Source: an uncultured Selenomonadales bacterium (GTDB lineage: Bacteria; Bacillota; Negativicutes; Selenomonadales; Selenomonadaceae). Taken from it: a stretch of 64,000 nucleotides of DNA. The DNA lies in assembly GCA_937877565.1 (NCBI GenBank), contig CALFJB010000056.1, positions 58,360 to 122,359 of the forward strand, read 5' to 3'. The notes beneath the pieces were generated by a model. The model was given only the letters and a program-made list of their open reading frames with translations, was not told the origin of the DNA and made no database searches. Position numbers and translations under genes: made by a program. Positions 41,118 through 50,040 of the stretch are shown piece after piece; positions within the stretch are counted from its first letter, which is position 1; each line of letters begins with the position of its first letter.

Positions 41118-41639
41118 ATGCACTACGATAAACCCGATCGCCTGTTGCTTGGCGAACACAAAAAAAGTACCACCGAAATTTTTAATTCTATTCGTTCAAT
41201 CGCCCAAAACGCCGACGAAGACGATTTTAAAACTTTTATGGATGATAATCAAAATGAATTTTCCTACAGTCCGAAAGTTGGCGAATACATCAAGGACGTT
41301 ATGAAGAGCCGCCGCGAAGAAATTAAAATTTCCGAAATTGCCGAAATTACGGGAATTTCAAAATCGTACCTGTACCAAATTATTCCTGCGCGAGAAAAAC
41401 CGCCTAAAACAATGAAAAATAATCCAGATAGAAAAATGCTTTTAGCCGTTGCACTTGCATTAAAATTTTCATTGGACGAAACGCAACATCTTTTGAAGTA
41501 CGCGGGCGAAGCTGAACTTTATCCACGCCGAGAATTTGACGCCATTATTATTTTTGCACTGGAGAAAAAATATAACCTTGTCAAAACAAATATTTTGCTT
41601 GACGAAAAAAATTGCGAACTTTTAATTTTCGATAAATAA
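41118..41639 (+). CDS. XRE-family HTH protein divergent from the kinase
   Basis: A 173-aa regulator with a central HTH (EIKISEIAEITGISKSYLYQ, about residues 73-93), followed by a helical domain (MLLAVALALKFSLDETQHLL) seen in Firmicute regulators of this shape. The N-terminal 60 residues are acidic. Divergent promoters tie it to the kinase gene, a common pairing of kinase and HTH in Firmicutes. ATG after GAAAGGA. Confidence 0.78.
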   Translation: MHYDKPDRLLLGEHKKSTTEIFNSIRSIAQNADEDDFKTFMDDNQNEFSYSPKVGEYIKDVMKSRREEIKISEIAEITGISKSYLYQIIPAREKPPKTMKNNPDRKMLLAVALALKFSLDETQHLLKYAGEAELYPRREFDAIIIFALEKKYNLVKTNILLDEKNCELLIFDK

Positions 41640-41640
41640 A

Positions 41641-41683
41641 AGCTCTGCAATTCGGAAATTTTGCTCAATCGTTTTGCAGAGCC
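41641..41683. terminator. Bidirectional terminator
   Basis: GCTCTGCAA/TTGCAGAGC 9-bp stem with a loop of about 20 nt; T-rich on both outer sides, serving the XRE gene and the opposing ferredoxin operon. Confidence 0.65.
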
Positions 41684-41702
41684 TTAAATTTTTTAACAAC
41701 TT

Positions 41703-42692
41703 TTAAAATTGATTCAGCAAGTATGAAATTTTATTTTTCCATTCTTCGGTAATTTCTTTGTGAAATCTGTTAAGCTCCTCTGTACCGAATTTGTGACTAT
41801 ATTTTCCGCCATACCACGCGGCGCGGGCAACGTTATTATAAAAGCGTTCCATTTTTTCGCTTCTAAGATAATAACAATATTTGGTAACAGTCTTCCATTT
41901 GTCATCGCCGAACCAACTGCTGACGCGTTCCTCTTCTGTAGTTTTTTCAATTCCAATGCAGGTATAAAATTCGCTTGCCGGTTTCATTTCGCTTTTAATA
42001 TTATCTGCACGCCATTCATTCACATGATCTTGACGATTGTTAATATATTCCGTGTCTTTCGTTCTGAAAGTGTAAAAATCTGACGGCACAGAAATTTTTT
42101 TGCCGGTGTAACTTTCAATTTCGTTGACGAAGGAACGCAAATTATTTATCAAACGTTGATGAACGCTGTATTTGTAATTTGTCGGAATTTCGGCGTAGCG
42201 TGCAACTTTATTCAATTTGCGCTGTTCATACATTGCCATAACCTGTTGAGCAAGTGCCTCAACCTGCGAATAAATTTCATTGCGAAAAGCTCTTTCACCT
42301 GCAGACTTCGCAGAATCCCAAGACTTATAATCGTATTCATATTCGCCATCAAGCGACGAAGTTACATACAATTCTTTTGCATAAGCGTCTTTATCTTCCA
42401 AGTCAAAACGATATTCATCCACTGACGGCGGATTAAATTCAAGCGGCGCGTTCATTTTGGCTTTTAAATCTGAAATTTTTTGATTAACGTCAACATTTTC
42501 TTGAATCAAACTAAGTGCACCCGTCGGACAAAGTTTAACAATGTTTTCGTATTTTTCCAATTCGGAATCGTTAAAAATTCCTTCGCCAATAACTTCAACA
42601 GTGCCTTCAGCATTTTCTTGCAAAATGTCACACTCAAGCGCACACGCGCCGCAGGCGTTACATTTGCCGCTTTCCACTTTCAATTTGTACAT
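41703..42692 (-). CDS. Ferredoxin-domain protein with unknown C-terminal region (329 aa)
   Basis: The first 65 residues form a 4Fe-4S ferredoxin-like domain: CNACGACALEC and later KLCPTGALSL, enough cysteines for one cluster and not for two. The remaining 260 residues are helical, rich in aromatic and charged residues, with AARAAWYGGKYSHKFG near the end, and match nothing I know. Last gene of a four-gene unit. ATG after AAGGAG. Confidence 0.75.
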   Translation of the reverse strand: MYKLKVESGKCNACGACALECDILQENAEGTVEVIGEGIFNDSELEKYENIVKLCPTGALSLIQENVDVNQKISDLKAKMNAPLEFNPPSVDEYRFDLEDKDAYAKELYVTSSLDGEYEYDYKSWDSAKSAGERAFRNEIYSQVEALAQQVMAMYEQRKLNKVARYAEIPTNYKYSVHQRLINNLRSFVNEIESYTGKKISVPSDFYTFRTKDTEYINNRQDHVNEWRADNIKSEMKPASEFYTCIGIEKTTEEERVSSWFGDDKWKTVTKYCYYLRSEKMERFYNNVARAAWYGGKYSHKFGTEELNRFHKEITEEWKNKISYLLNQF

Positions 42693-42713
42693 AATCAGCT
42701 CTCCTTAAAAAAT

Positions 42714-43529
42714 TTAATTTGCAGTTTGAATTTTTCTAACATATTCATTGCCGGTTCTCAAAGTGTCATCAATTTGTTTGCTCAATTTACCGTTAGAATC
42801 AAAAAGCGGGGCTTTTAAAATATCTGATAACGCCTTTGCAAAGTTAATGCAGTTCATAATTGCATCAATTTCATCATCGCTGTAATTTTCGACTTCAACG
42901 CCGTTGCGATTTATAATTTCTTCGGTGTACTGCATACTTTTCAAAAAAAGCGCGTTCATCTGCGCGAGCAACTTTAAAACTGATTCAGCCTTTGAGTTAA
43001 TACCTTCAAGCGCAATTCTTGTATTATCGATATTGTAGGCGATAACTTCAGCCTCATCACTGCGACTGTAGGCAACGTCTAAATTTATTCGTGCGTCTTT
43101 TTTCAATGCGCCGCCAATTCCGCCATATTCAAACGAAAATAAAAATGTTCCCAAAATTTCTTTGTCTGACATATTAACACCGGCAACCGCAATCATTGTG
43201 TTAATTTTATTCAAACTTTCGGCGGGTAATGTCAAACTTTGAACGGCGTTAGAATGACGGAATTTTTCAAAGTTAATCTGAACAACTTTTTTATGAATTT
43301 CAACAAATTTTGGCAAAGTTACATTCATAATTCCTTTTTTGCGATTCGCCAATTTTTTTAGAGTAGTTTCAAGTTTTTCATTTTGAGTACGTAATTTTCT
43401 CTGCGCCGTTTCAACCATTGAATAAGCCTCGTAGTTGACGCTACGCGCCTCTTTGGCGTATTTGTCAGCTTGCCAAATGTCACTGATAAATTTTGCTCCA
43501 ATGGCTATTGGAATGAGCGGAAGAGCCAT
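42714..43529 (-). CDS. Unrecognised 271-aa helical protein
   Basis: Starts with a short hydrophobic segment (MALPLIPIAIGAKFISDIW), then long helices with coiled-coil character (TAQRKLRTQNEKLETTLKKL), then mixed helical sequence with FLFSFEYGGIGGALKK in the middle. Likely membrane-associated. ATG after GAGGTG. Spaced 9 bp from the gene before it and 21 bp from the next. Confidence 0.75.
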   Translation of the reverse strand: MALPLIPIAIGAKFISDIWQADKYAKEARSVNYEAYSMVETAQRKLRTQNEKLETTLKKLANRKKGIMNVTLPKFVEIHKKVVQINFEKFRHSNAVQSLTLPAESLNKINTMIAVAGVNMSDKEILGTFLFSFEYGGIGGALKKDARINLDVAYSRSDEAEVIAYNIDNTRIALEGINSKAESVLKLLAQMNALFLKSMQYTEEIINRNGVEVENYSDDEIDAIMNCINFAKALSDILKAPLFDSNGKLSKQIDDTLRTGNEYVRKIQTAN

Positions 43530-43538
43530 AAAATCACC

Positions 43539-44525
43539 TCACAAATTTACAACAATTTTCCTGCGTCTGAAATCTGCGCGAAATTCTTGACGATTTGAAA
43601 ACGCAACCTGACTGCCGAAATTTTTTAAAATGTTATCCAGTCCTTGAGCGATTGTATCAACGTTGTTTTCATAAGTACCGGCGGCGATTAACTCAAAGCC
43701 CGTTTGAACATTTTTATCCCATTGAAATTTTTCATCTGCAAAACACTTTTGCATAATTTCGCGTTGGTGTTTCATTTCGGCTAAAGCTTCAGATTTAATT
43801 TTTTCAATACGCCGCCGCCTGTCCGCCGCCATTTTAATTTTCGACGCCTTATAAAGTGATTCAGCGGCATTCATAACAGAAATAACCGCGTTACAAGCAA
43901 CTGAAGTAACCGTACTGCCGATAATTGCGCCAACAACGGGAATTGGCACTGCGAAACTTCCAACAAACGCGCCGACAGTTTCAACTGCCAAAACTGTACC
44001 TTTGGCGGCAACTTCCTTGATAAATTGTTCTTCAGAAATTTTGCCGTCCAAATATTTCAACGCGCTGTCTTTTATCATATCTCCGAGAATCAAAGCATTA
44101 ACGGCAGGATTAACTTTTCCGCCGCTTTTTAAAATATTCAGTCCGCTTTTTTTCAAAATATCTGCGCCAATTTTTTTAGATTCTTCAAGTGCAATTTCTT
44201 TGGCGTTTTCAATAACAACATTTTTGACAGCAGTTTTACCTTGTGCAACAAGTTCGCGGCTTGCCTCGTCGAAAGATTTTTCATCTTTTGCAACGCTTAT
44301 AATTGCCGCCACGCTTGAATTTACAAGTGCAACTGTTTCAGTTTCAATATCAGATTTATTTTTTGCCTTCAATCTGTTCGTAGCGTCGCGCAGATTTTTT
44401 TCAACTTTAGCGGCGTATTTCGGCGGTAAAGTTTTTTCTGTAAGCTCGTAAGAAATTTTATAACCGGCGTCAACAGTTAAATCGCTGAACTTAACAAGCG
44501 CGGTAGTTGCATTTTTTTCAGTCAT
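43539..44525 (-). CDS. Unrecognised protein with glycine-rich membrane hairpin (328 aa)
   Basis: The central region (about residues 175-215) holds TVGAFVGSFAVPIPVVGAII then GSTVTSVACNAV, a glycine-rich hydrophobic hairpin like those of membrane-inserting or pore-forming proteins. It is flanked by long amphipathic helices and ends in a basic segment (EFRADFRRRKIVVNL). ATG at 44525 lies 4 bp after the stop of the small zinc-ribbon gene. Family unknown. Confidence 0.75.
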   Translation of the reverse strand: MTEKNATTALVKFSDLTVDAGYKISYELTEKTLPPKYAAKVEKNLRDATNRLKAKNKSDIETETVALVNSSVAAIISVAKDEKSFDEASRELVAQGKTAVKNVVIENAKEIALEESKKIGADILKKSGLNILKSGGKVNPAVNALILGDMIKDSALKYLDGKISEEQFIKEVAAKGTVLAVETVGAFVGSFAVPIPVVGAIIGSTVTSVACNAVISVMNAAESLYKASKIKMAADRRRRIEKIKSEALAEMKHQREIMQKCFADEKFQWDKNVQTGFELIAAGTYENNVDTIAQGLDNILKNFGSQVAFSNRQEFRADFRRRKIVVNL

Positions 44526-44529
44526 AGCA

Positions 44530-44688
44530 TCAACCTTTTTTGATTTTAATTTTGCCCTGTCCGTATTCAACAGTATAACGCCCGCCACATTGACAAGTAC
44601 CGCTCGTGCGTTGAGGGCGCGGCTGATCATATTGATAAGAACCCAACTTTCTGCCGCAATGTGGACAATTTACGCTTTTAGTTGCCAA
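44530..44688 (-). CDS. Small zinc-ribbon protein (52 aa)
   Basis: A 52-aa frame with VNCPHCGRKLGSY and GTCQCGGRYTVEYG, two cysteine pairs forming a zinc ribbon, and a lysine-rich end. TTG start at 44688 after GAGGTGA. First gene of the four-gene unit, 4 bp before the next. A -10-like TATAAT lies 20 bp upstream (44708-44713). Confidence 0.7.
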   Translation of the reverse strand: MATKSVNCPHCGRKLGSYQYDQPRPQRTSGTCQCGGRYTVEYGQGKIKIKKG

Positions 44689-44762
44689 TTTAAATCACCT
44701 CAACGATATTATAAGACGCCTAAAATAAAAATTTTCTACCATTGGCAGATAAAATTTTAAAG

Positions 44763-44790
44763 TTGCAAACTGTGCAATTTTTGATATAAT
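44763..44790 (+). promoter_or_regulatory. Promoter of the 44.8-45.7 kb gene pair
   Basis: TTGCAA, 16 bp, TATAAT. Confidence 0.55.
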
Positions 44791-44822
44791 TTCTGAAGGT
44801 TATTTAGCGGGAGGTTTTAAAA

Positions 44823-45203
44823 ATGACAACGATTGATAGATTTAAAGAACCTTTACAAAAAGGCGAAATAGAAGGCGACGGACAATCTATAAAAATGACG
44901 GCGCAACTGAAATATGATTATTTGGCGGCAGTTCACACAATGGAACAACTGCAAAATGTCATAGATGCGATTAACAAGCAAAATAAGAAACGTGAAAATT
45001 TGCGCGAAAAAATTTCAAACAGTTGTAAAATGTCGCTGAAAAAACTTGCTGAAACTGATGAAATACTTACAATCAAACAAATTGATTCAACCATTCAAGG
45101 CTTGCACGATTGCCGAAATGAACTGCTTAAAATTGAAACAGCTGACAAAGAAACTGCTAAACTTTATGAATTAGTCAAGGATGGCGTTTCCGCCGGTAGG
45201 TGA
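44823..45203 (+). CDS. Hypothetical coiled-coil protein (126 aa)
   Basis: Almost all helical and charged, with coiled-coil-like stretches (YLAAVHTMEQLQNVIDAINK, then KKRENLREKISNSCK). No signal or membrane segment and no known family. ATG after GGGAGG; 6 bp before the PNPOx gene. Confidence 0.7.
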   Translation: MTTIDRFKEPLQKGEIEGDGQSIKMTAQLKYDYLAAVHTMEQLQNVIDAINKQNKKRENLREKISNSCKMSLKKLAETDEILTIKQIDSTIQGLHDCRNELLKIETADKETAKLYELVKDGVSAGR

Positions 45204-45209
45204 TTTTTT

Positions 45210-45704
45210 ATGTTTAGAGAAATGCGGCGCAAAAAGTGTGTTTTGAAATCTGAAACGGCTGAAAAAATTCTGCGCGAAGGTTCGTATGGCGTTTTGGCAC
45301 TTACAGGCGACGACGGCTACAACTACGCTGTACCAATTAACTACGCTTTTTCTGACGGCAAAATTTATTTTCACAGTGCGTTGACAGGTCATAAAATCGA
45401 CGCCATACAAAATAATTCTAAAGTTTCGTTTTGCGTAGTGGATAGGCATGACGTTGTACCAAGTGAATTTACAACTTATTTTAGTAGCGTTATAGCCTTT
45501 GGCAAAATCAGAATTTCTAACGACGACGCCGAAAAAACTCATGCACTTGAACTTTTGGCAGATAAATATTCGCCCAATGCTGATAAAAATCTGCGTGAAA
45601 AGGAAATTTCCAGAATAAACGCCGTTAAAATTTTGATTCTTGAAATTGAACATATAAGCGGCAAGGCGGCGCGGGAACTTGTCCGCAATGGCGAAATAGC
45701 ATAA
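45210..45704 (+). CDS. Pyridoxamine 5'-phosphate oxidase-fold flavoprotein (NimA-like)
   Basis: A 164-aa split-barrel FMN protein: LREGSYGVLALTGDDGYNYA, VPINYAFSDGKIYFHSALTG and the H-K-IDAIQNN segment typical of NimA/PNPOx-like proteins of anaerobes, some of which reduce nitroimidazoles. Substrate unknown. No clear ribosome site beyond GTAGGTGA. Confidence 0.88.
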   Translation: MFREMRRKKCVLKSETAEKILREGSYGVLALTGDDGYNYAVPINYAFSDGKIYFHSALTGHKIDAIQNNSKVSFCVVDRHDVVPSEFTTYFSSVIAFGKIRISNDDAEKTHALELLADKYSPNADKNLREKEISRINAVKILILEIEHISGKAARELVRNGEIA

Positions 45705-45707
45705 AAA

Positions 45708-45743
45708 AAGACGGGCTGTCAAATTGGCAACCCGCTTTTTTAG
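45708..45743. terminator. Bidirectional terminator
   Basis: GACGGGCTGTC-AAATT-GGCAACCCGC with one mismatch, T-run on the plus side and A-run (T on minus) on the other. Confidence 0.65.
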
Positions 45744-45757
45744 TTTGTAAAATTTTT

Positions 45758-46732
45758 TTATTTTGCCGGACGAATTGAAACATCTCCCGCGTAAACAGTT
45801 TTTCGCCCTTCATTAGTTTCAACGATTAACGCGCCGTCTTTGTCAATGTCAACCGCCATACCTGTAAAAATATCGCCCGTTTCAGCTGAAAGGACTGTAA
45901 CTTTTTTGCCGAGCGTGATATTGAATTTTCGCCAAATTTTAAAAACTTCGTCAAAATTATTTGCAATGTAAAGTTTATCAAATTCCTCAAGCAATGCACG
46001 GAAAAATTTTGTACGGCTGATATTTTCGCCTGCCATTTCAGAAAGGGACGCCGCAATTTCTCTGATACTTTCAGGAAATTCTTCACGGCAAACATTTACG
46101 TTAATTCCAATTCCAACAACGATATAATTAACGTGTCCAATTTCCGCGCTCATTTCGGTTAAAATTCCTACAAGTTTTCGCCCGTCATACATAATATCGT
46201 TTGGCCATTTAATTTCAGCACGCAGGTTAAATCTTTCCATTGCCCTTGCAACCGCAACCGCCGCCATTAGCGTAAATTTCGGCGCGTCTTTTGCCATACA
46301 GTGTGGACGCAAAATTACTGAAAACCAAATACCTTTTTCTTTCGGCGAAAAAAAACTACGTTCAAGCCTGCCTTTACCGCCGGTCTGTTCTTCCGCAACT
46401 ATAACCGTACCATCTGCCGCGCCGTGATACGCCATTTTTTTTGCAAGCTCATTTGTCGATTCGATAGAATTTTTGTAAACATAATTTGAATCGGTTGCAA
46501 GAATTTTTGTTTGCAATTCAAATTGAACAATCTCCGGACGAAGTAAATCAGGAATTTGCTCAAGTTTGTAGCCGAGCCGTTCACTGCTTGAAATGGTATA
46601 GCCGCGCTTTCTAAGGCTTTGAATGTGTTTCCAAATTGCCGTGCGTGAAACGTTCATAATTTCGGCGATACTTTCACCTGAAACAAAATTTTTATTGGCG
46701 TCACGGAGCATTTCTAAAATTTTTTTCTTCAT
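45758..46732 (-). CDS. birA: Biotin-protein ligase and repressor
   Basis: A 324-aa BirA: N-terminal HTH (GESIAEIMNVSRTAIWKHIQ), catalytic domain with EEQTGGKGRLERSFFSPKEK and IKWPNDIMYDGRKLVGILTE, and a small C-terminal domain. It attaches biotin to carriers such as the methylmalonyl-CoA decarboxylase biotin subunit encoded at 56086 and can repress biotin genes. Start 2 bp after the asparaginase stop. Confidence 0.95.
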   Translation of the reverse strand: MKKKILEMLRDANKNFVSGESIAEIMNVSRTAIWKHIQSLRKRGYTISSSERLGYKLEQIPDLLRPEIVQFELQTKILATDSNYVYKNSIESTNELAKKMAYHGAADGTVIVAEEQTGGKGRLERSFFSPKEKGIWFSVILRPHCMAKDAPKFTLMAAVAVARAMERFNLRAEIKWPNDIMYDGRKLVGILTEMSAEIGHVNYIVVGIGINVNVCREEFPESIREIAASLSEMAGENISRTKFFRALLEEFDKLYIANNFDEVFKIWRKFNITLGKKVTVLSAETGDIFTGMAVDIDKDGALIVETNEGRKTVYAGDVSIRPAK

Positions 46733-46734
46733 TG

Positions 46735-47730
46735 TTAAAATACAGCCTCAATCGTCCCAATAATTTCGCCGCGATGATTTTTCAAAACGGGCGGAAATTT
46801 TTCATCAAGTGCCGCTGCCTCGTCCTTCGTCAACAAGTCCAACTTTTTCAAAACTGCAATAACCATTGGATTAATCGCCGCGTAGTCGCCATCTTCAATT
46901 TTAAAAGCAATTCCCAAATCTTCATCTTTGACGGAAAGGCAATAAACCGCGTCCGCGCCAATTTTCGCAATGATTCTTCCGCCAGTAACTTCAGAAACTG
47001 CTAAATCAATTCTGCCGGTGCCGGAAAGAACTTGCGGGTATTTGCTCATTGCGTCACGAATTTTTAACGCGGCAATTTCGTAATCGCCCCAATCGCCTTT
47101 AGTGGGCGTCGAAAGTCTTGCATAAGCCAACGCCATATTATACAGCGGCAAATAGAAAACCGGTACGCCGCAACCGTCAATTCCAATTTCAAGTTTATCT
47201 TCTGGAACTTTCGCCGCCATTGCAACGTGCTTGAAAATCAATTTCTGCGCCGCGTGTTCAGGTTTTGTGTAACCTTCAAAGGGTACGCCCAACATCATTG
47301 CAAGGGCGATAATTTGAGAATGTTTGCCGGAGCAAGCGTTGTGAACGGGTAAAACTTTTTCGCCTTTGGCAATTAGATTTTTAAAAGCCTTGCCGCTCAT
47401 TGGACGAACAACGCCGCAATCTAAAACTGATTCATCCAGCCCAAGTTTTTTCAAAATTTCTCGTACAAGTGCAACGTGATTTTCTTCACCGCTGTGACTT
47501 GAAACTAATAGGGCTAATTCTTCATCAGTGATATTATATTTTTCAAGTCCGCCATTTTTTACGAACGGCAACGCTTGAAAAGGTTTAGCGGCACTGCGCC
47601 AAAACATTGGTAAATTTGCATTGCCGACGGCTGAAACAATTTCGCCCGCGCAATTTACCGCCGCCACGTCGCCGCGATGAATATTTTCAACGTGTCCTGC
47701 GCGTGTGTAGTGTAAAACAATTTCGCTAAT
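46735..47730 (-). CDS. L-asparaginase II family protein, apparent ATT start
   Basis: 331 aa if read from ATT. Motifs: RSAAKPFQALPFV, SSHSGEENHVALVREIL, HNACSGKHSQIIALAM and DGCGVPVFYLPLYNMALAYA. GGAGGA lies 6 nt before ATT at 47730, and the codons after it (SEIVLHYTRAGHVENIHRGD) match the usual family N-terminus. No ATG, GTG or TTG occurs in frame between the preceding stop and this point. The first standard codon, GTG at 47667, would remove 21 conserved residues. Confidence 0.88.
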   Translation of the reverse strand: MSEIVLHYTRAGHVENIHRGDVAAVNCAGEIVSAVGNANLPMFWRSAAKPFQALPFVKNGGLEKYNITDEELALLVSSHSGEENHVALVREILKKLGLDESVLDCGVVRPMSGKAFKNLIAKGEKVLPVHNACSGKHSQIIALAMMLGVPFEGYTKPEHAAQKLIFKHVAMAAKVPEDKLEIGIDGCGVPVFYLPLYNMALAYARLSTPTKGDWGDYEIAALKIRDAMSKYPQVLSGTGRIDLAVSEVTGGRIIAKIGADAVYCLSVKDEDLGIAFKIEDGDYAAINPMVIAVLKKLDLLTKDEAAALDEKFPPVLKNHRGEIIGTIEAVF

Positions 47731-47789
47731 AAAATTTCCTCCAAAAAATTCTTAAAACTTAAAACTTCACCTTGTTATTTCGTAAAACG

Positions 47790-47829
47790 TAAAATCAAAC
47801 TTGTAAAAACAAATCAAACTTGTAAAAAC
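47790..47829. repeat. Tandem 19-bp repeat
   Basis: AATCAAACTTGTAAAAACA occurs twice in direct succession, next to the family B element; short TTAAAAC/TAAAACG heptad-like units precede it at 47754-47790. Confidence 0.65.
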
Positions 47830-47991
47830 AGCCCGTCTTTTGCCGCCCAATAAACTACAAATAGGAGCGTGCAAGAAACTAAGTGCGACCCCATGGGAGC
47901 TCGTTTAGTTGGAGCGTGCGAAAACCTTAGGCGGCGGACGGGCGAAAAGAATTTCTTTGCTACTTTCTTTTTTCGACTGAAAAGAAAGTAG
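47829..47991 (+). repeat. Palindromic interspersed element, family B copy 2
   Basis: Arms GCCCGTC...TGCCGCC and GGCGGCGGACGGGC enclose two GGAGCGTGC blocks; a terminal 12-bp hairpin CTACTTTCTTTT/AAAAGAAAGTAG follows. Same plan as the element at 16192-16355. Fills most of the 47731-48062 gap. Confidence 0.82.
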
Positions 47992-48003
47992 ATTCAAAAC
48001 TTC

Positions 48004-48038
48004 AAAAAAATTTCGGCAGAATTTTAAACTCCGCCGAA
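48004..48038 (-). terminator. ftsH terminator
   Basis: Minus strand TTCGGCGGA-8 nt-TCTGCCGAA then ATTTTTTT. Confidence 0.8.
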
Positions 48039-48062
48039 TTACTTTATTTCATTTAAAAAATT

Positions 48063-49985
48063 TCAAACAGGTGTAGGATTAGAATCATCAGGCGCAAATT
48101 CGGGCGCGGGGACTTTCTTTTCATTTTTCGCCAATTCGACAAAATCGCTTGACATTTCAGCAAGAATATTCATAGTCTTTTTATTTTCTTCCGGTTCGCC
48201 AAAAACTATTGCCTTCAATTCGGCGGCTGTCAAAGTTTCCTTGTCTAGTAACGCCTGCGCGATTAAATCCAATTCGTGGCGGTGTTCGGTAATGATAACC
48301 TTACAAGCTTTATAAGCCGCGTCAAGGTATTTGTGAACTTCTTTATCAATTTCGCCTGCCACTTCTTCAGAATAATTGCGCTGATTCTGTCCAAAATATT
48401 GCTGAACTTGATCGCTGCCATATGCAACGGGACCCAAAACATCACTCATACCATATTGCATAATCATTGAACGAACAATTTTGCTAGCCTGTTGAATATC
48501 TTGAGATGCGCCGGTTGAAATTTCATTCAGTACAATTTCTTCGGCAACGCGCCCGCCCATTGCAACTTTCAATCTGTCAAAAAGCTCGGAACGTGTGGCG
48601 TAACTTCTGTCTTCCTTCGGTAACATTAAAGTATAACCGCCTGCGCGACCACGTGGAATAATTGTAACTTTGTGAACGGGGTCGGCGTGTTTCAAAATCA
48701 TTCCAACAAGTGCATGCCCGCCTTCGTGATACGCGGTTAATCGTTTTTCGTCGTCAGACATAACTTTAGATTTTCTTTCAGGTCCCGCCATTACGCGTTC
48801 AATGGATTCTTCCATTTCAGTCATATTAATTTCGTGTTTGTCACGCCGCGCCGCCAAAAGTGCCGCCTCATTTACAAGGTTAGCTAAATCTGCGCCGGTA
48901 AATCCAGGAGTACGACGCGCCAAAACATCTAAATCAACGTCACGTCCAATAGGTTTACCTTTTGAGTGAACTTTCAAAATTGCAATTCTGCCTGTAACGT
49001 CCGGCTTGTCAACTACTATTTGTCTGTCAAATCTACCGGGTCTTAAAAGTGCTTGATCCAGAATGTCAGGGCGGTTAGTTGCTGCAATGATTATAATTCC
49101 TTCGTTCGCCGCAAAGCCGTCCATTTCTACAAGCAACTGATTTAAAGTTTGTTCGCGTTCGTCATGTCCGCCGCTGAAACCTGCGCCGCGTTGTCTGCCT
49201 ACCGCGTCAATTTCGTCAATGAAAATTATACAAGGCGAATTTTTCTTAGCAGTAGCAAATAAATCACGAACACGAGACGCGCCAACGCCTACGAACATTT
49301 CAACAAAATCACTGCCGCTGATTGAGAAAAAAGCAACGCCCGCCTCACCTGCAACCGCCTTAGCTAACAAAGTTTTACCTGTACCGGGAGGACCAAACAA
49401 TAAAACGCCTTTTGGTATACGTGCGCCCAAGTCGTTAAACTTTTTCGGGTGTTTTAAAAATTCTACAACTTCTTGAAGTTCTTCCTTCGCCTCATCTGCG
49501 CCTGCAACGTCGCTAAATTTAACTTGTACTTTATCGCCGCTTGACATTTTGGCGCGGCTTTTCCCGAATGACATAACTTTACTGCCCGAGCCTTGAGTTT
49601 GATTCATTATGAAGAACCAAAAACCTATCAGCAATAAAATTGGAAGGAACGAAGAAAGGAGCGTCGTCCACCATGGCGGCTCTTTTGGATTCTGTGCAGT
49701 TATTTCGACGCCCTTAGCTTCCAATTTGCTTACAAGTTGATCGTCTCCAATGGGAAAATCCGGCGCAATGGTTGTAAATTCTTTACCGTCTGTTTTCGTA
49801 GCTTTAATAGAATTTTGAGTCAAGATGACTTTTGCAACTTCGCCATTTTCTACGCGATGCAGGAATTGCGAGTAACTTGTTTCTTCGATTGCATTTTGCG
49901 GCTTGATTGAAAAATAATCATACGCCGTTATTGCAACAAATATCACCAACAAATAAAAGCCGACGTTTCGTAAAAAACTATTCAA
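48063..49985 (-). CDS. ftsH: ATP-dependent zinc metalloprotease FtsH
   Basis: A 640-aa membrane AAA+ protease: two N-terminal membrane helices (about 7-25 and 110-127), Walker A GPPGTGKTLLAKAVAG, Walker B IIFIDEIDAVG, SRH ATNRPDILDQALLRPGRFD, and the zinc motif HEGGHALVG. It degrades membrane and regulatory proteins. TTG start at 49985 after GGAGCG. Confidence 0.97.
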   Translation of the reverse strand: MNSFLRNVGFYLLVIFVAITAYDYFSIKPQNAIEETSYSQFLHRVENGEVAKVILTQNSIKATKTDGKEFTTIAPDFPIGDDQLVSKLEAKGVEITAQNPKEPPWWTTLLSSFLPILLLIGFWFFIMNQTQGSGSKVMSFGKSRAKMSSGDKVQVKFSDVAGADEAKEELQEVVEFLKHPKKFNDLGARIPKGVLLFGPPGTGKTLLAKAVAGEAGVAFFSISGSDFVEMFVGVGASRVRDLFATAKKNSPCIIFIDEIDAVGRQRGAGFSGGHDEREQTLNQLLVEMDGFAANEGIIIIAATNRPDILDQALLRPGRFDRQIVVDKPDVTGRIAILKVHSKGKPIGRDVDLDVLARRTPGFTGADLANLVNEAALLAARRDKHEINMTEMEESIERVMAGPERKSKVMSDDEKRLTAYHEGGHALVGMILKHADPVHKVTIIPRGRAGGYTLMLPKEDRSYATRSELFDRLKVAMGGRVAEEIVLNEISTGASQDIQQASKIVRSMIMQYGMSDVLGPVAYGSDQVQQYFGQNQRNYSEEVAGEIDKEVHKYLDAAYKACKVIITEHRHELDLIAQALLDKETLTAAELKAIVFGEPEENKKTMNILAEMSSDFVELAKNEKKVPAPEFAPDDSNPTPV

Positions 49986-50040
49986 TAGATAAACGCTCCT
50001 TTGTATTCGCAGGTCTTCAAGTAAAATTTCAGATAATCAA

